64,000 nt of DNA from the NCBI RefSeq assembly GCF_006965485.1, contig NZ_CP041360.1, positions 806,001 to 870,000 of the forward strand, given 5' to 3'. The stretch's first letter is position 1. Each line of letters opens with the position of its first letter. This stretch comes from Spirosoma sp. KCTC 42546. Lineage in GTDB: Bacteria; Bacteroidota; Bacteroidia; Cytophagales; Spirosomataceae. The position numbers were made by a program, and so were the translations under genes. A model generated the notes under the pieces. It made no database searches, was not told the origin of the DNA, and saw only the letters and a program-made list of their open reading frames with translations. Positions 35,606 through 44,207 of the stretch are shown here, piece after piece.

Positions 35606-36321
35606 GAATAAATGAAATGTTAAAATTTAAAAATATCATATATGGTTAACTAAAGAGGTATTTGTAATATACTTTAGATGTAAATCGAGTAATTAAGACA
35701 CAATTAATCTACTAGACGGTATATAAATGTAGGGTTGCCTTTTTTTAGGGTATTTAGTGTGCTGAGTAGATTTACTCAGCAAGCTGCGGATAGATTAAAC
35801 GGTTTTGTTGATGGGATATATTGTTTATATAGGTTATGAAAATATGACCTGCCGACCCGATCGATTAAAAAAAGCTCCGTAATTGGTGACCTTATATTCC
35901 TGGCCTACTTAAACGTACTTCGAAGCCAACAGGATAATTGAGCCGTTCTACCCTTTTGTTACCAATATAGAAGCCCGATGGGAGCACCACGGATTATAGC
36001 TAAGGAGTGAACGTGGCGTATTTGAACCGTGACCTTTCGGGCTAGTGCCAGTCTAATGATCAGTAGTTTTAATAAATCTGTAAATAAACTAAAAGTCTGG
36101 CTACTAGGTCCAAATCACATCTTATACTCGTTGAGGAAGAGTCAAAACACGAACAAACATTGACTATTAGTATGTGTTGTAGGGTCTGATAGCTCTGTCA
36201 ACGCAACCTTGCTCAGAAGCCTTTGTATCCGTACTAAAGATTGTGATTGGCCAAACGCTTTTCATTGCGAAAACGCTGAACCCCTGGCTTGCCTGTTAAG
36301 GGCCCCCTTCATTACCCATAA
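35606..36321. other. 716-bp gap without a supported gene
   Basis: AT-rich upstream region of the sigma gene (35606-35800), followed by stretches without long open frames. A short plus-strand frame near 35920-35997 reads FEANRIIEPFYPFV and ends in a stop, possibly a small gene fragment. No terminator, RNA gene or repeat is recognised. Confidence 0.4.
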
Positions 36322-36711
36322 ATGAATACTAGATCTTTGAGGAGTCAACGACTCCACCCGAATCAGTTGGAAAGCAGCAATGTTGTCGCATCCTGGTCAG
36401 AGTCGCTCGCTCTGTTTCATGCCTACTATTACAAAGTAATGGCCTGTCTTCAAGAAAATAAACGCAGACCAAGATCTGATCAGAACCAGTTCATTAGCAG
36501 GTGCTCACAGGATAGACTAGTAGCTCTGCTGATGAGAATGCAGGCGGAGCTGCAAATGCTCTTTCAGGATATTGATGGCTTAGTACTCCTAACTCCTGGC
36601 ATCGACAACGGATTAACTAAAAAGCTAGCCATTCACGCAAAGTACCTAACCCAATTAAATCAGCAAGCCCGCTTACTGCTTACGGATCAGTTTCCAAACC
36701 AGGTAGTTTAA
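36322..36711 (+). CDS. Hypothetical protein, helical
   Basis: 129 residues from ATG 36322. No signal peptide or membrane helix. The sequence looks helical and polar (WSESLALFHAYYYKVMACLQEN, LVALLMRMQAELQMLFQDI, LAIHAKYLTQLNQQARLLL). I recognise no family. It is the only frame of reasonable length and composition between the orphan sigma factor and the SASA gene, and is followed directly by a broken coding remnant. The call rests on length and helical amino-acid pattern alone. Confidence 0.5.
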   Translation: MNTRSLRSQRLHPNQLESSNVVASWSESLALFHAYYYKVMACLQENKRRPRSDQNQFISRCSQDRLVALLMRMQAELQMLFQDIDGLVLLTPGIDNGLTKKLAIHAKYLTQLNQQARLLLTDQFPNQVV

Positions 36712-36886
36712 TTTAGCTGTAGCCATTGGATCTCCTGTTGCCAGATTTAATCCAAATTTTGTTGCTCAAACACGGCTTTTCTAGCTAGAAAAGGCACGCA
36801 AACAGGACCAGAAAAGACTACAAGCATTGGAGCAAAAGCAGACCGAACTGGAGCACTTGTTAAAGCAGATTATAAGCCGGAAGTAG
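36712..36886 (+). pseudogene. C-terminal coding remnant with coiled coil and in-frame stop
   Basis: Immediately after the stop at 36711, another frame reads IGSPVARFNPNFVAQTRLF, an in-frame TAG (36782-36784), then LEKARKQDQKRLQALEQKQ and TELEHLLKQIISRK before a stop at 36884-36886. The heptad-like Leu/Lys/Gln pattern is a typical coiled-coil C-terminus of Bacteroidota surface proteins. The N-terminal part is absent, so this is a decayed gene fragment. The family is unknown. Confidence 0.5.
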
Positions 36887-37018
36887 GTATATAATTGGGG
36901 TTCTTGGCAGTTTATTTGTGTCGGAAGTGTGGAGAATGCAGGCTATAAAACGTCTTTTCTGTCTGTGACCTTTTGTCCGCTTTCTGGCCCAATGGGCCGT
37001 TTGCAAACTATAAATATT

Positions 37019-37047
37019 AAGCCTGGCTTATATCGCCGGGCTTTTTT
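37019..37047 (+). terminator. Rho-independent terminator
   Basis: AAGCCTGGC (37019-37027) pairs with GCCGGGCTT (37035-37043, one G.U pair) around a 7-nt loop and is followed by TTTT. It would terminate transcription coming from 36322-36886. Confidence 0.75.
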
Positions 37048-37398
37048 CGTGTAGAACTCAGCAGAATAAATGGAGATAATTTCGCGTTAACTAACTAACC
37101 TGTTCGTAGCAAGCACCCAGAAATGTATCCTTAGTTATTTGTGGAATCACAGACATCCCAGTGTGTTTACCAGTGTAGATAGCATCGAAAGCCCACTTTC
37201 CTAGTCCAGGCTTTTTTGTAGCATAAAATGCCAGATTTGGATATTTTATGTTATAAAAAATGATTATTTGGTGTATATTCGCGACCTTAACTACCCGAAA
37301 AGGGAAATTTTATCAACACTAATCTATAGCTGTGGTATATCATTGCCATGCGGCTTATAATTATTTGTAAAAATTAATATATGATCAACTTTTGTAAT

Positions 37399-37406
37399 TA
37401 CCTTTG
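37399..37406 (+). promoter_or_regulatory. Candidate -7 promoter element TACCTTTG for the SASA gene
   Basis: TACCTTTG fits TAnnTTTG. Transcription would start near 37413 and give a roughly 215-nt leader before the SASA start at 37629. No good -33 element is seen at the expected distance. The rest of the 37048-37628 gap is AT-rich and holds only a 62-codon frame (37415-37603) with no recognised motif and a weak AAGCC/GGCTT stem followed by T's near 37189-37217. Confidence 0.45.
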
Positions 37407-37628
37407 AAGTATAGTTGTTCTGGTGGGTAAGCTCCAGGAGCTATTTTGAGGTATTACTAATCAACAACCACAGTTTACTTTTTAAACAGTTTCGCAGGAC
37501 TGCCTGTGCGGTAAAAAACTGCCGGGCTGCGGGAGCGGATGAGTTTACAGGTTATTGTAGACTCAGTCATTTTTCTACGATAAATCAATCGAAGACTCAA
37601 TGATAAGACCGCTTCTACTTTACACATT

Positions 37629-39605
37629 ATGATTCATACAATTTATCGGGCTTTTTTTTTGTGTGCACTGCCCTATCTGCTCCAGGCGCAGTTTATCATT
37701 AACTCTCCTAAGACCCGTTCAGTCATTCAACGCGATGGCGCCAATCGTGCCCAACTCATTATCGCCGGTACTGCTCCCAATTCATCCTCTACTATCGAAG
37801 CGCGCCTGATACCAATGGTGGTAGGGCAAGGTACTCCTAGCGACTGGACGACCGTAGCCACCGTCACTGGTGATCACACATTTAGAGGCACACTGGCCGC
37901 CCTGGGCGGCTGGTATCGGGTTGAGATACGCGCCAAAGCAGCAACTGCGATTATTGCCGATACGGCTGTCAATCGTATCGGTGTAGGCGAGGTATTTGTC
38001 ATTGCGGGCCAATCTAATGCCCAGGGCGGTATCGAGAAAAATGTCCCACCGGCCATTGATGACCGGGTATCCTGCATCGACTTATTTCAATATAACTCGA
38101 TTGACACCCAGGCCTTCCCCTTCATGTTCAGTCATGTCAGTGCAGGAGCCAGCATTGGCCCATCGAATTCGCCCTACCTCTGGGGTATTTTGGGCGATAG
38201 TCTGACCAAACGGCTCAATGTACCGATTCTGTTTCTGGGGGCCGCTCAGGGCGGCAGTAATAGTACTGAGTGGGCAATCAGTGCTGCGGCAACGCCAGCT
38301 ACTCTCCCCTATCAGCGCATCAGTGCCACGCTCTTATCCTACATTAATCGACTGGGTATGAGGGCCATCTTGTGGCATCAGGGTGAAAGCGACGGCGGGG
38401 TGGCTGAACAGGCGTACGTCAACAACCTCAACTCGATCATCAGTAAAAGTCGTCAGCAACTGAATCATAGTCGCCTGGCCTGGCTGATATCACGGGCTAG
38501 TTACATATCGGGCCAAACAAATAGCCAGGTAATTGCTGCCCAGAACCGCTTAAGTAGGGAGGTATCAGATGTATACGCTGGTCCAGCAACTGATGGGCTG
38601 ATTGGTCCCGATAACCGCGTCGATGACATCCATTTTGGTGGAAATGGTCTTTGGCGCGTGGCCAATTTATGGAATCAGAGTCTGACAGATCTGTTTTTTA
38701 GTCAGTCAATTCCGTTCATCCCTACAACCTCTACCATCGGGACCGATGCGGGCTGGCAACCTGTTACAACAGGCAGTCCGTTTAGCAGTCTCCAGCGGGT
38801 AGGTTATCGCTATGAGTCGTCGTCGCGCGGTTTTTTTCTGTTAGTCGGCTCAAGCGGACCAGTTGAGGGGCGGTTAGAACGGCTGGATAGTGGTGAGTTC
38901 ACGGACACATCCTGGTCTACGCTTACCCCCACGGCTAGTTCAAGCTCTAACAATCCGGGTTTCAGTGATTATGCGTCTTTACGTGGTTATCCGTCCAGTA
39001 TATCGCCGGGCCGCTATAGGCTATCAGTACGCCAGGTTGGGGATACGGGCCCAGGTTATCAACTCGAGACGGTCTTACACGATTATCGTAATACTCTATT
39101 CATCGGTAATGAGCCCGTTATCCAACAGACTGGCCCAGTAGTCAGCTCCGATTTAACCATCAATCTGGACTTACCGCAGGCTAACTTCGCAACCGCAGGC
39201 AATGTGGATAATTTCGTGGTGAATGTCTTTGAGGTAGCTGGCCTACCCACTTCTTCGGGCAATGTCCGGGTCAACATTACCGTCCCTGTTGGTTATAGCC
39301 TCTCTTTTGCCTCCAGTCTGACCAATATCAACGTATCCGGCGGAGCATATAACCCGGTAGCGGTGGATAATTCACAGTGGACAGCAACACCTTTGGTGGC
39401 GGATCGGCAGTTAACCCTGACGATGAACGCAGGAACCTTTATCCCTGGTAATGGCAAGTCGAGTTTAGGTTTTAGCATCATCCGGACAACGGCTAACCCT
39501 GGCAGTGCGGCTAACATCACGGTCAACGTAGCGGATGACCCGACCAAGAGTTATGATAGCAACCTGTCCAACAATGTGTATGTCCGCGTCATCAGTGGAT
39601 TATAA
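37629..39605 (+). CDS. Exported SGNH-type carbohydrate esterase (SASA / sialate O-acetylesterase-like) with C-terminal beta domain
   Basis: 658 residues. Signal peptide about 1-21 (FFLCALPYLLQAQ). The SASA/SGNH hydrolase domain carries the nucleophile Ser129 in FVIAGQSNAQGG, the Gly/Asn block with LWHQGESDGG, and the DxxH pair Asp332/His335 in VDDIHFGGNGLWRVANLW. After about residue 365 come beta-rich modules, the last resembling a DUF11/CARDB-like segment (INLDLPQANFATAGNVDNFVVNVFEV split around it, then VNITVPVGYSL). Reaction: probable removal of acetyl groups from sugars. It has its own terminator at 39757 and is not part of the large glycan locus. Confidence 0.85.
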   Translation: MIHTIYRAFFLCALPYLLQAQFIINSPKTRSVIQRDGANRAQLIIAGTAPNSSSTIEARLIPMVVGQGTPSDWTTVATVTGDHTFRGTLAALGGWYRVEIRAKAATAIIADTAVNRIGVGEVFVIAGQSNAQGGIEKNVPPAIDDRVSCIDLFQYNSIDTQAFPFMFSHVSAGASIGPSNSPYLWGILGDSLTKRLNVPILFLGAAQGGSNSTEWAISAAATPATLPYQRISATLLSYINRLGMRAILWHQGESDGGVAEQAYVNNLNSIISKSRQQLNHSRLAWLISRASYISGQTNSQVIAAQNRLSREVSDVYAGPATDGLIGPDNRVDDIHFGGNGLWRVANLWNQSLTDLFFSQSIPFIPTTSTIGTDAGWQPVTTGSPFSSLQRVGYRYESSSRGFFLLVGSSGPVEGRLERLDSGEFTDTSWSTLTPTASSSSNNPGFSDYASLRGYPSSISPGRYRLSVRQVGDTGPGYQLETVLHDYRNTLFIGNEPVIQQTGPVVSSDLTINLDLPQANFATAGNVDNFVVNVFEVAGLPTSSGNVRVNITVPVGYSLSFASSLTNINVSGGAYNPVAVDNSQWTATPLVADRQLTLTMNAGTFIPGNGKSSLGFSIIRTTANPGSAANITVNVADDPTKSYDSNLSNNVYVRVISGL

Positions 39606-39756
39606 CGGAGGGATAATGTTGTCTTTGTGAGTTGTTTTAGTCATTAATGTTCAGGGCTCTGACTTGGGACTGTCGTTTTTTAGTGACCTATTTTGGGGAT
39701 TGTCTTCTAAGCTGTGCGATTGCGCCAATATAGCAGCAATACATACGGTAGATTTT

Positions 39757-39789
39757 AACGCTGGCTTCTCTTGAGGCCAGCGTTTTTTT
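39757..39789 (+). terminator. Rho-independent terminator after the SASA gene
   Basis: AACGCTGGC (39757-39765) pairs perfectly with GCCAGCGTT (39776-39784) around a 10-nt loop and is followed by TTTTT. Nothing else is recognised in the 39606-39941 gap. Confidence 0.9.
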
Positions 39790-39941
39790 ATAGCAAAACA
39801 GTACCATCGTGATTTATAGGATTGATATTGGAAGCAGCCTAGTTGCCATTCCCTAAGTTCCAATCACCGTTAAATCAAAGGACGAGCCTTTGTATTGGAC
39901 AGAGGTTTAATTTACTGTGCTCTTTTAAGCTGCTCAACCCC

Positions 39942-40853
39942 ATGAACCAATCTATTTTTATCCTCATTAGCCTGCTCATACGAGTTTCAGCAACTCAGGC
40001 ACAACCGACTGTTGGATTAAATACGGTCAACCGTTCCGTCGAATCCACAGTAGCGGAGAAAGCTCCCTACACCAGTAAGGCCACCGAGGCCCCCTTTTAC
40101 ATAAAGGCTTATGGGTTTTACAGCCTGCTGACACCAGGGACAGAAATCAATTATAGTGGGTCACAAAGCCAAATCAGTTCACCCACCACCTACAAGCCAA
40201 TCAATACGCATCTGGGGGCTGGCCCGCGCGCTGGTATCGGAGTTGGAGTCATCGTCAGTGACTTCATTAACGTTGGAATTGATGCCGATGTTCTGATTGG
40301 AACAGCGCTGAAGGTTGACAACAATGTTTTCGTTGGCAGTGGCAGTACCTATAGCTTCTATGCCATTTCCACCAATACAACACTAAGGGTCTTGTCTATT
40401 ATACCCAACATCACCTTTAAGGCCCTCTCGCGGCCAGCCTATTACATTTACAATCGACTCGGTCTGGTGGGAGGGCTCGTACTGGATTACAAGACGACTA
40501 GTAATGTTCTTGAAACGCCTACTAAAGGAGCAGTCACTACGTCTGTAGGCAACACTACGTACACAAAAAATTCCCTGGCGTTGGGGTATCAGGCCGCCCT
40601 GGGGATTCAGTTTCGGTTGAGTCAATCTATCCGGGGGTTTGCCGAAGTGGTGGCGTACAATCAATCGTTCAAACCCAGGGAGGTTCAAAATACCACGACC
40701 AGTACAAAGAGTGGAGTCGCGACCCTACAGAATTCCACTACCGAATTCAAAGATCAGGGCGACTATAATAAATCCAACCCCTACGAACAACCAAGCTATA
40801 ATGTAGCAATCAATAGTGTGGGCATAGGGGCAGGTCTGGTAGTCCGGTTTTAG
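39942..40853 (+). CDS. Outer-membrane beta-barrel protein, tandem paralogue 1
   Basis: 303 residues from ATG 39942. An in-frame start at 39843 adds 33 residues ahead of the signal peptide (MNQSIFILISLLIRVSATQAQ) and is rejected. The mature part alternates polar and aromatic strands: FYIKAYGFYSLLTPGTEINY, GAGPRAGIGVGVIVSDFINV, TLRVLSIIPNITFKALSRPA, YYIYNRLGLVGGLVLDYKT, LALGYQAALGIQFRLSQSI, with C-terminal IGAGLVVRF ending in Phe. This is a small 8-10-stranded barrel of the OMP_b-brl type. The next gene is a close paralogue. Role unknown. Confidence 0.8.
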   Translation: MNQSIFILISLLIRVSATQAQPTVGLNTVNRSVESTVAEKAPYTSKATEAPFYIKAYGFYSLLTPGTEINYSGSQSQISSPTTYKPINTHLGAGPRAGIGVGVIVSDFINVGIDADVLIGTALKVDNNVFVGSGSTYSFYAISTNTTLRVLSIIPNITFKALSRPAYYIYNRLGLVGGLVLDYKTTSNVLETPTKGAVTTSVGNTTYTKNSLALGYQAALGIQFRLSQSIRGFAEVVAYNQSFKPREVQNTTTSTKSGVATLQNSTTEFKDQGDYNKSNPYEQPSYNVAINSVGIGAGLVVRF

Positions 40854-40937
40854 TTGCAGACCAATTAGTCATGCCAACATAATCTCAAAGCTCGTAATAG
40901 ACTGTAAATCTCAGATAAACCGTCAACGCTTCTACTC

Positions 40938-41846
40938 ATGAATCGATTCGTCATGCTCCTCATCGGCTTGCTCATGTGCACTGCAATGGTGCAAGCCCAG
41001 TCTACCCTTGCATCAAATACCCTACACCCGGTGGACAAAACGGCTGCACCAGAAACTGCTCCACGCAAGACTAAAGCCAGCGAGTCTCCCTTTTATGTTA
41101 AGCTGTATGGATCGTATGGCTTATTAACGCCGGGAGTACAGATCAACTACAGCGAGACACAAAGTGCGACTGGTATTGCTTTTCCATTCAAAACAACGAA
41201 TAAAGGATTGGGCGCTGGTCCACGCGCCGGTATCGGAGTTGGCCTGATCGCGAGCGAATTCATCAATGTGGGCGTTGATGCCGATATCCTGTTTGGAACA
41301 GCAGTAACAATTACGAATAGTTATAACGATGGTTCTTTTACGTACACAAACTCGTCGAGCACAACGCTGAAGGTTTTATCCATTACGCCCAACATCACCT
41401 TCAAAGCTCTCTCGCGGCCAGCCTATTACATCTATAACCGACTTGGCCTGGTGGGAGGGCTCGTGCTCGATTATAAGACGGTCGACAACGCGCTTAACCA
41501 GCCAAACAGAGGAGTTGCTAGTTCATTTGAAACCACTGCAACGTACACAAAAAACTCCCTGGCATTGGGGTATCAGGCCGCCCTGGGGATTCAGTTTCGG
41601 CTGAGTCAGGCCATCCGGGGGTTTGCCGAAGTAGTGGCGTACAATCAATCATTCAAGCCAAAAAGACTTGAAGTTGTCAGTTCCAACGTAATTGCGGGAA
41701 AACCCACTAACGGTGTTGTCGTTACGGAATACACGGATGAGGGCAGCATAGTAAATTCGACCACTTCCCAACCGAATCAAGCCTTGAGCTTTAACGTAGC
41801 CATGAACAGTGTGGGTGTCGGGGTAGGTCTGGTAGTCCGGTTTTAA
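40938..41846 (+). CDS. Outer-membrane beta-barrel protein, tandem paralogue 2
   Basis: 302 residues. Signal peptide MNRFVMLLIGLLMCTAMVQAQ. It shares long identical blocks with the previous protein (PNITFKALSRPAYYIYNRLG, KNSLALGYQAALGIQFRLSQ, IRGFAEVVAYNQSFKP) and the same C-terminal GLVVRF. The variable parts are the segment after INYS and the region after QSFKP, probably surface loops. The two genes are 84 bp apart, in the same orientation, and are a recent tandem duplication. Role unknown. Confidence 0.8.
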   Translation: MNRFVMLLIGLLMCTAMVQAQSTLASNTLHPVDKTAAPETAPRKTKASESPFYVKLYGSYGLLTPGVQINYSETQSATGIAFPFKTTNKGLGAGPRAGIGVGLIASEFINVGVDADILFGTAVTITNSYNDGSFTYTNSSSTTLKVLSITPNITFKALSRPAYYIYNRLGLVGGLVLDYKTVDNALNQPNRGVASSFETTATYTKNSLALGYQAALGIQFRLSQAIRGFAEVVAYNQSFKPKRLEVVSSNVIAGKPTNGVVVTEYTDEGSIVNSTTSQPNQALSFNVAMNSVGVGVGLVVRF

Positions 41847-41882
41847 TTGCTCCTTACGCTGCCCTGCAACCTAGGTTGAACC

Positions 41883-43901
41883 TTACCAAACGGTTATCCT
41901 TGCCGTTTCTGGTTTATATAGTTTATCACCCGGTTGCACATTAAATGCTTTGTAAAAAGGCGTGAAGTTCATCAGCGGTCCGTTTACGCGCCACTTGGCC
42001 GGTGAATGCGGATTGGTGTTTACGTACATGCGCATAAACTCATCCTTTGTTTTTACGCGCCATATTCTTGCTATTGAGATGAAAAAACGCTGATCAGGTG
42101 TAAAGCCATCCAGTTTTGTCGTGTCTTTACCTTGGTCCGTCAATTTAAAGGCATCATAAGCAATAGCGACACCAGCAATGTCGGCGGTGTTTTCACCCAC
42201 CGTTAAGGCCCCTTTTACATGCATCGAATCGAGTACGGTAAACGAGTTGTACTGGTCAATTACCTGTTGGGTCTTCGCTTTAAATTTATCATAATCCGAT
42301 TTTTTCCACCAGTTGGTCACATTGCCGACTTTATCATACTGGGCTCCCTGATCGTCGAACGAGTGCGTTATTTCGTGACCAATCACCATACCGATGCCCC
42401 CATAATTAAGTGCATCATCGGCATATAAGTTAAAATAAGGGGATTGTAAGATGCCAGCCGGGAAAACAATCTCATTGAGCGGAGGATTGTTGTACGCTGT
42501 TACCGTTGGTGGCGTCGTGAACCATTCCGTTCTGTCGACCGGCTTTCCTACTTTAGCCAGGCTGTAGAGGTAGTCATTTTTATTCGCCGACAACCGGTTT
42601 TCAAAATAAGCATCTCGTTTCACGTCCACTTTTGAGTAATCTCGCCATCTATCCGGATAACCGATTTTTTCCGTGAAGGCGAACAGTTTTTCTTTAGCCT
42701 TTGCTTTGGTGGAATCGCTCATCCAATCCAGCTTGTTGATGCGGGCTTCAAAGGCTTTTTCCAGGTTGTCGACCAGAACGGCCATGCGCTTCTTGGCATC
42801 TTCCGGAAAATATTTTTTCACATACAACTGGGCCAGTGCCTGTCCGAGCGAGCCATCGACAGCTTGCGTCATTTCTTCGGCACGTGTTTTCTTAACCGCT
42901 TGTCCGGTCAGAATTTTTGTGTAGGCAAACGACGCATCAACAAACGGTTGGCTTAAGAATTTCGAATAGTTGGTCAGCGCATTGGCTTTTAAATAGACTT
43001 TCCAATCGTTGATGGGGACCGATTTTACGAGTGTATTCAGCTTGTCATAATAAGCAGGTTGGCCGACGTTAACTGAATCGGCCTTTACGCCCAAGTCGTT
43101 CAACAACGTTGTCCAGCGTAGGTTAGCATGTTTCTTTGACAGCGCAGCAACCGCCAGTTTGTTGTAGTTCGCCTTTACATTTCGGAGTTCGATATTTGTT
43201 CGATGTGCGTTGGCTAACTGTTTTTCAATATCATAGGTCACTGTGGCGTTTTTCTGGGCGGCAGCGGCATCGGTGCCGGTCAATTCAAACAAGCGGGTGA
43301 GGTATGTTTTGTAGGCTTTTTGAATAGCGAGTGTCGACGAATCGGTCTTGAAATAATAATCTCGTTCCGGCAAGCCAATACCCGCCTGATAAAACTGCGC
43401 AATATTGACCGTACTGTGTTTGTCATCGGGACCTACCGAAAAACCAATGATGGAACCATCACCTGATTTTTGTTCGTCAGCCACCAGCTTCAGCAGTAAA
43501 GCTATATCGGTCACAGCATCGATTCGGGCGAGCACGGGCTTGATGGGTTCATAACCGCGTTTGTTAATTGCGGTTGTGTCCATTCCTGACGCATAAAAAT
43601 CGCCTACCTTTTGTTCGATGCTTCCCGCCGGATGAGTGCTTCCCGAAATGCTGTCCAGAATCGCCTGTAGCCGTATCCGCTGCGGGAAATTCATAAAGGA
43701 GTATGAACCCACACCTGTTTGACTAGGTGGTATCTGGGCAGTATCGTACCAAATTCCGTTGGCGTACATAAAAAAGTCATCGCCGGGTTTTTTGGTCGTG
43801 TCGATTCCCGTTAGAACTACGCGGTTTGTATCCGTATCAGAAACATGCTTACAAGCGCCTGCCAGCAACAGCGCCAGAGCGAAAAATAGTAGTCTTTTCA
43901 T
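41883..43901 (-). CDS. M13 family zinc metallopeptidase (neprilysin/PepO-like), lipoprotein
   Basis: 672 residues. Lipoprotein signal MKRLLFFALALLLAGAC (Cys17). N-terminal M13 domain from about 35 (PGDDFFMYANGIWYD). The C-terminal catalytic domain has NPPLNEIVFPAGILQSPYF, the zinc motif HEITH (His509, Glu510, His513) in VIGHEITHSFDDQGAQYD, and the third ligand Glu in GENTADIAG. Near the end are RFFISIARIWRVK and YVNTNPHSPAKWRVNGPL, and the C-terminus is TVW in place of the usual CxVW. Role: endopeptidase for peptides, anchored to the cell envelope. It faces the barrel genes convergently (36 bp gap). Confidence 0.95.
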   Translation of the reverse strand: MKRLLFFALALLLAGACKHVSDTDTNRVVLTGIDTTKKPGDDFFMYANGIWYDTAQIPPSQTGVGSYSFMNFPQRIRLQAILDSISGSTHPAGSIEQKVGDFYASGMDTTAINKRGYEPIKPVLARIDAVTDIALLLKLVADEQKSGDGSIIGFSVGPDDKHSTVNIAQFYQAGIGLPERDYYFKTDSSTLAIQKAYKTYLTRLFELTGTDAAAAQKNATVTYDIEKQLANAHRTNIELRNVKANYNKLAVAALSKKHANLRWTTLLNDLGVKADSVNVGQPAYYDKLNTLVKSVPINDWKVYLKANALTNYSKFLSQPFVDASFAYTKILTGQAVKKTRAEEMTQAVDGSLGQALAQLYVKKYFPEDAKKRMAVLVDNLEKAFEARINKLDWMSDSTKAKAKEKLFAFTEKIGYPDRWRDYSKVDVKRDAYFENRLSANKNDYLYSLAKVGKPVDRTEWFTTPPTVTAYNNPPLNEIVFPAGILQSPYFNLYADDALNYGGIGMVIGHEITHSFDDQGAQYDKVGNVTNWWKKSDYDKFKAKTQQVIDQYNSFTVLDSMHVKGALTVGENTADIAGVAIAYDAFKLTDQGKDTTKLDGFTPDQRFFISIARIWRVKTKDEFMRMYVNTNPHSPAKWRVNGPLMNFTPFYKAFNVQPGDKLYKPETARITVW

Positions 43902-44154
43902 GGTTTACAGTTTATTGGTATTAGGCAATGTACACCAATATTCTTGTCAAGATTAAAAAAGCATCGATCTAAATTGAGTAGCAAGGGTTGAGCAGTAAAA
44001 CTAGTTTCAAGATCATTTTTGACTAGTGAGCTTCAACTGGCTTATATATGACTTTATTCCTGGACTAGTCAGATATATAGCGTTTAGGCTTTTGGGAAAT
44101 TTTGAGCAAGCTTTGGAGCAGCTATTCTGTCGTGATAGCCAAACCCATTTACAT

Positions 44155-44199
44155 TATTTAAGTACAAAATATACACACATATATTTTTGTACTTAAATA
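44155..44199 (-). terminator. AT-rich perfect 15-bp hairpin after the NACHT gene
   Basis: TATTTAAGTACAAAA (44155-44169) and TTTTGTACTTAAATA (44185-44199) are perfect inverted repeats around a 15-nt AT-rich loop. It lies 8 bp beyond the stop codon of the NACHT gene. It is the likely terminator, and also marks the point where composition changes to AT-rich. The gap 43902-44154 holds nothing else recognised. Confidence 0.65.
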
Positions 44200-44207
44200 A
44201 CACGGTT

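Noticed and set aside
37415..37603. 62-codon open frame before the SASA gene
   Set aside because: It starts at a TTG essentially at the predicted transcription start and has a non-protein-like composition; more likely leader sequence.
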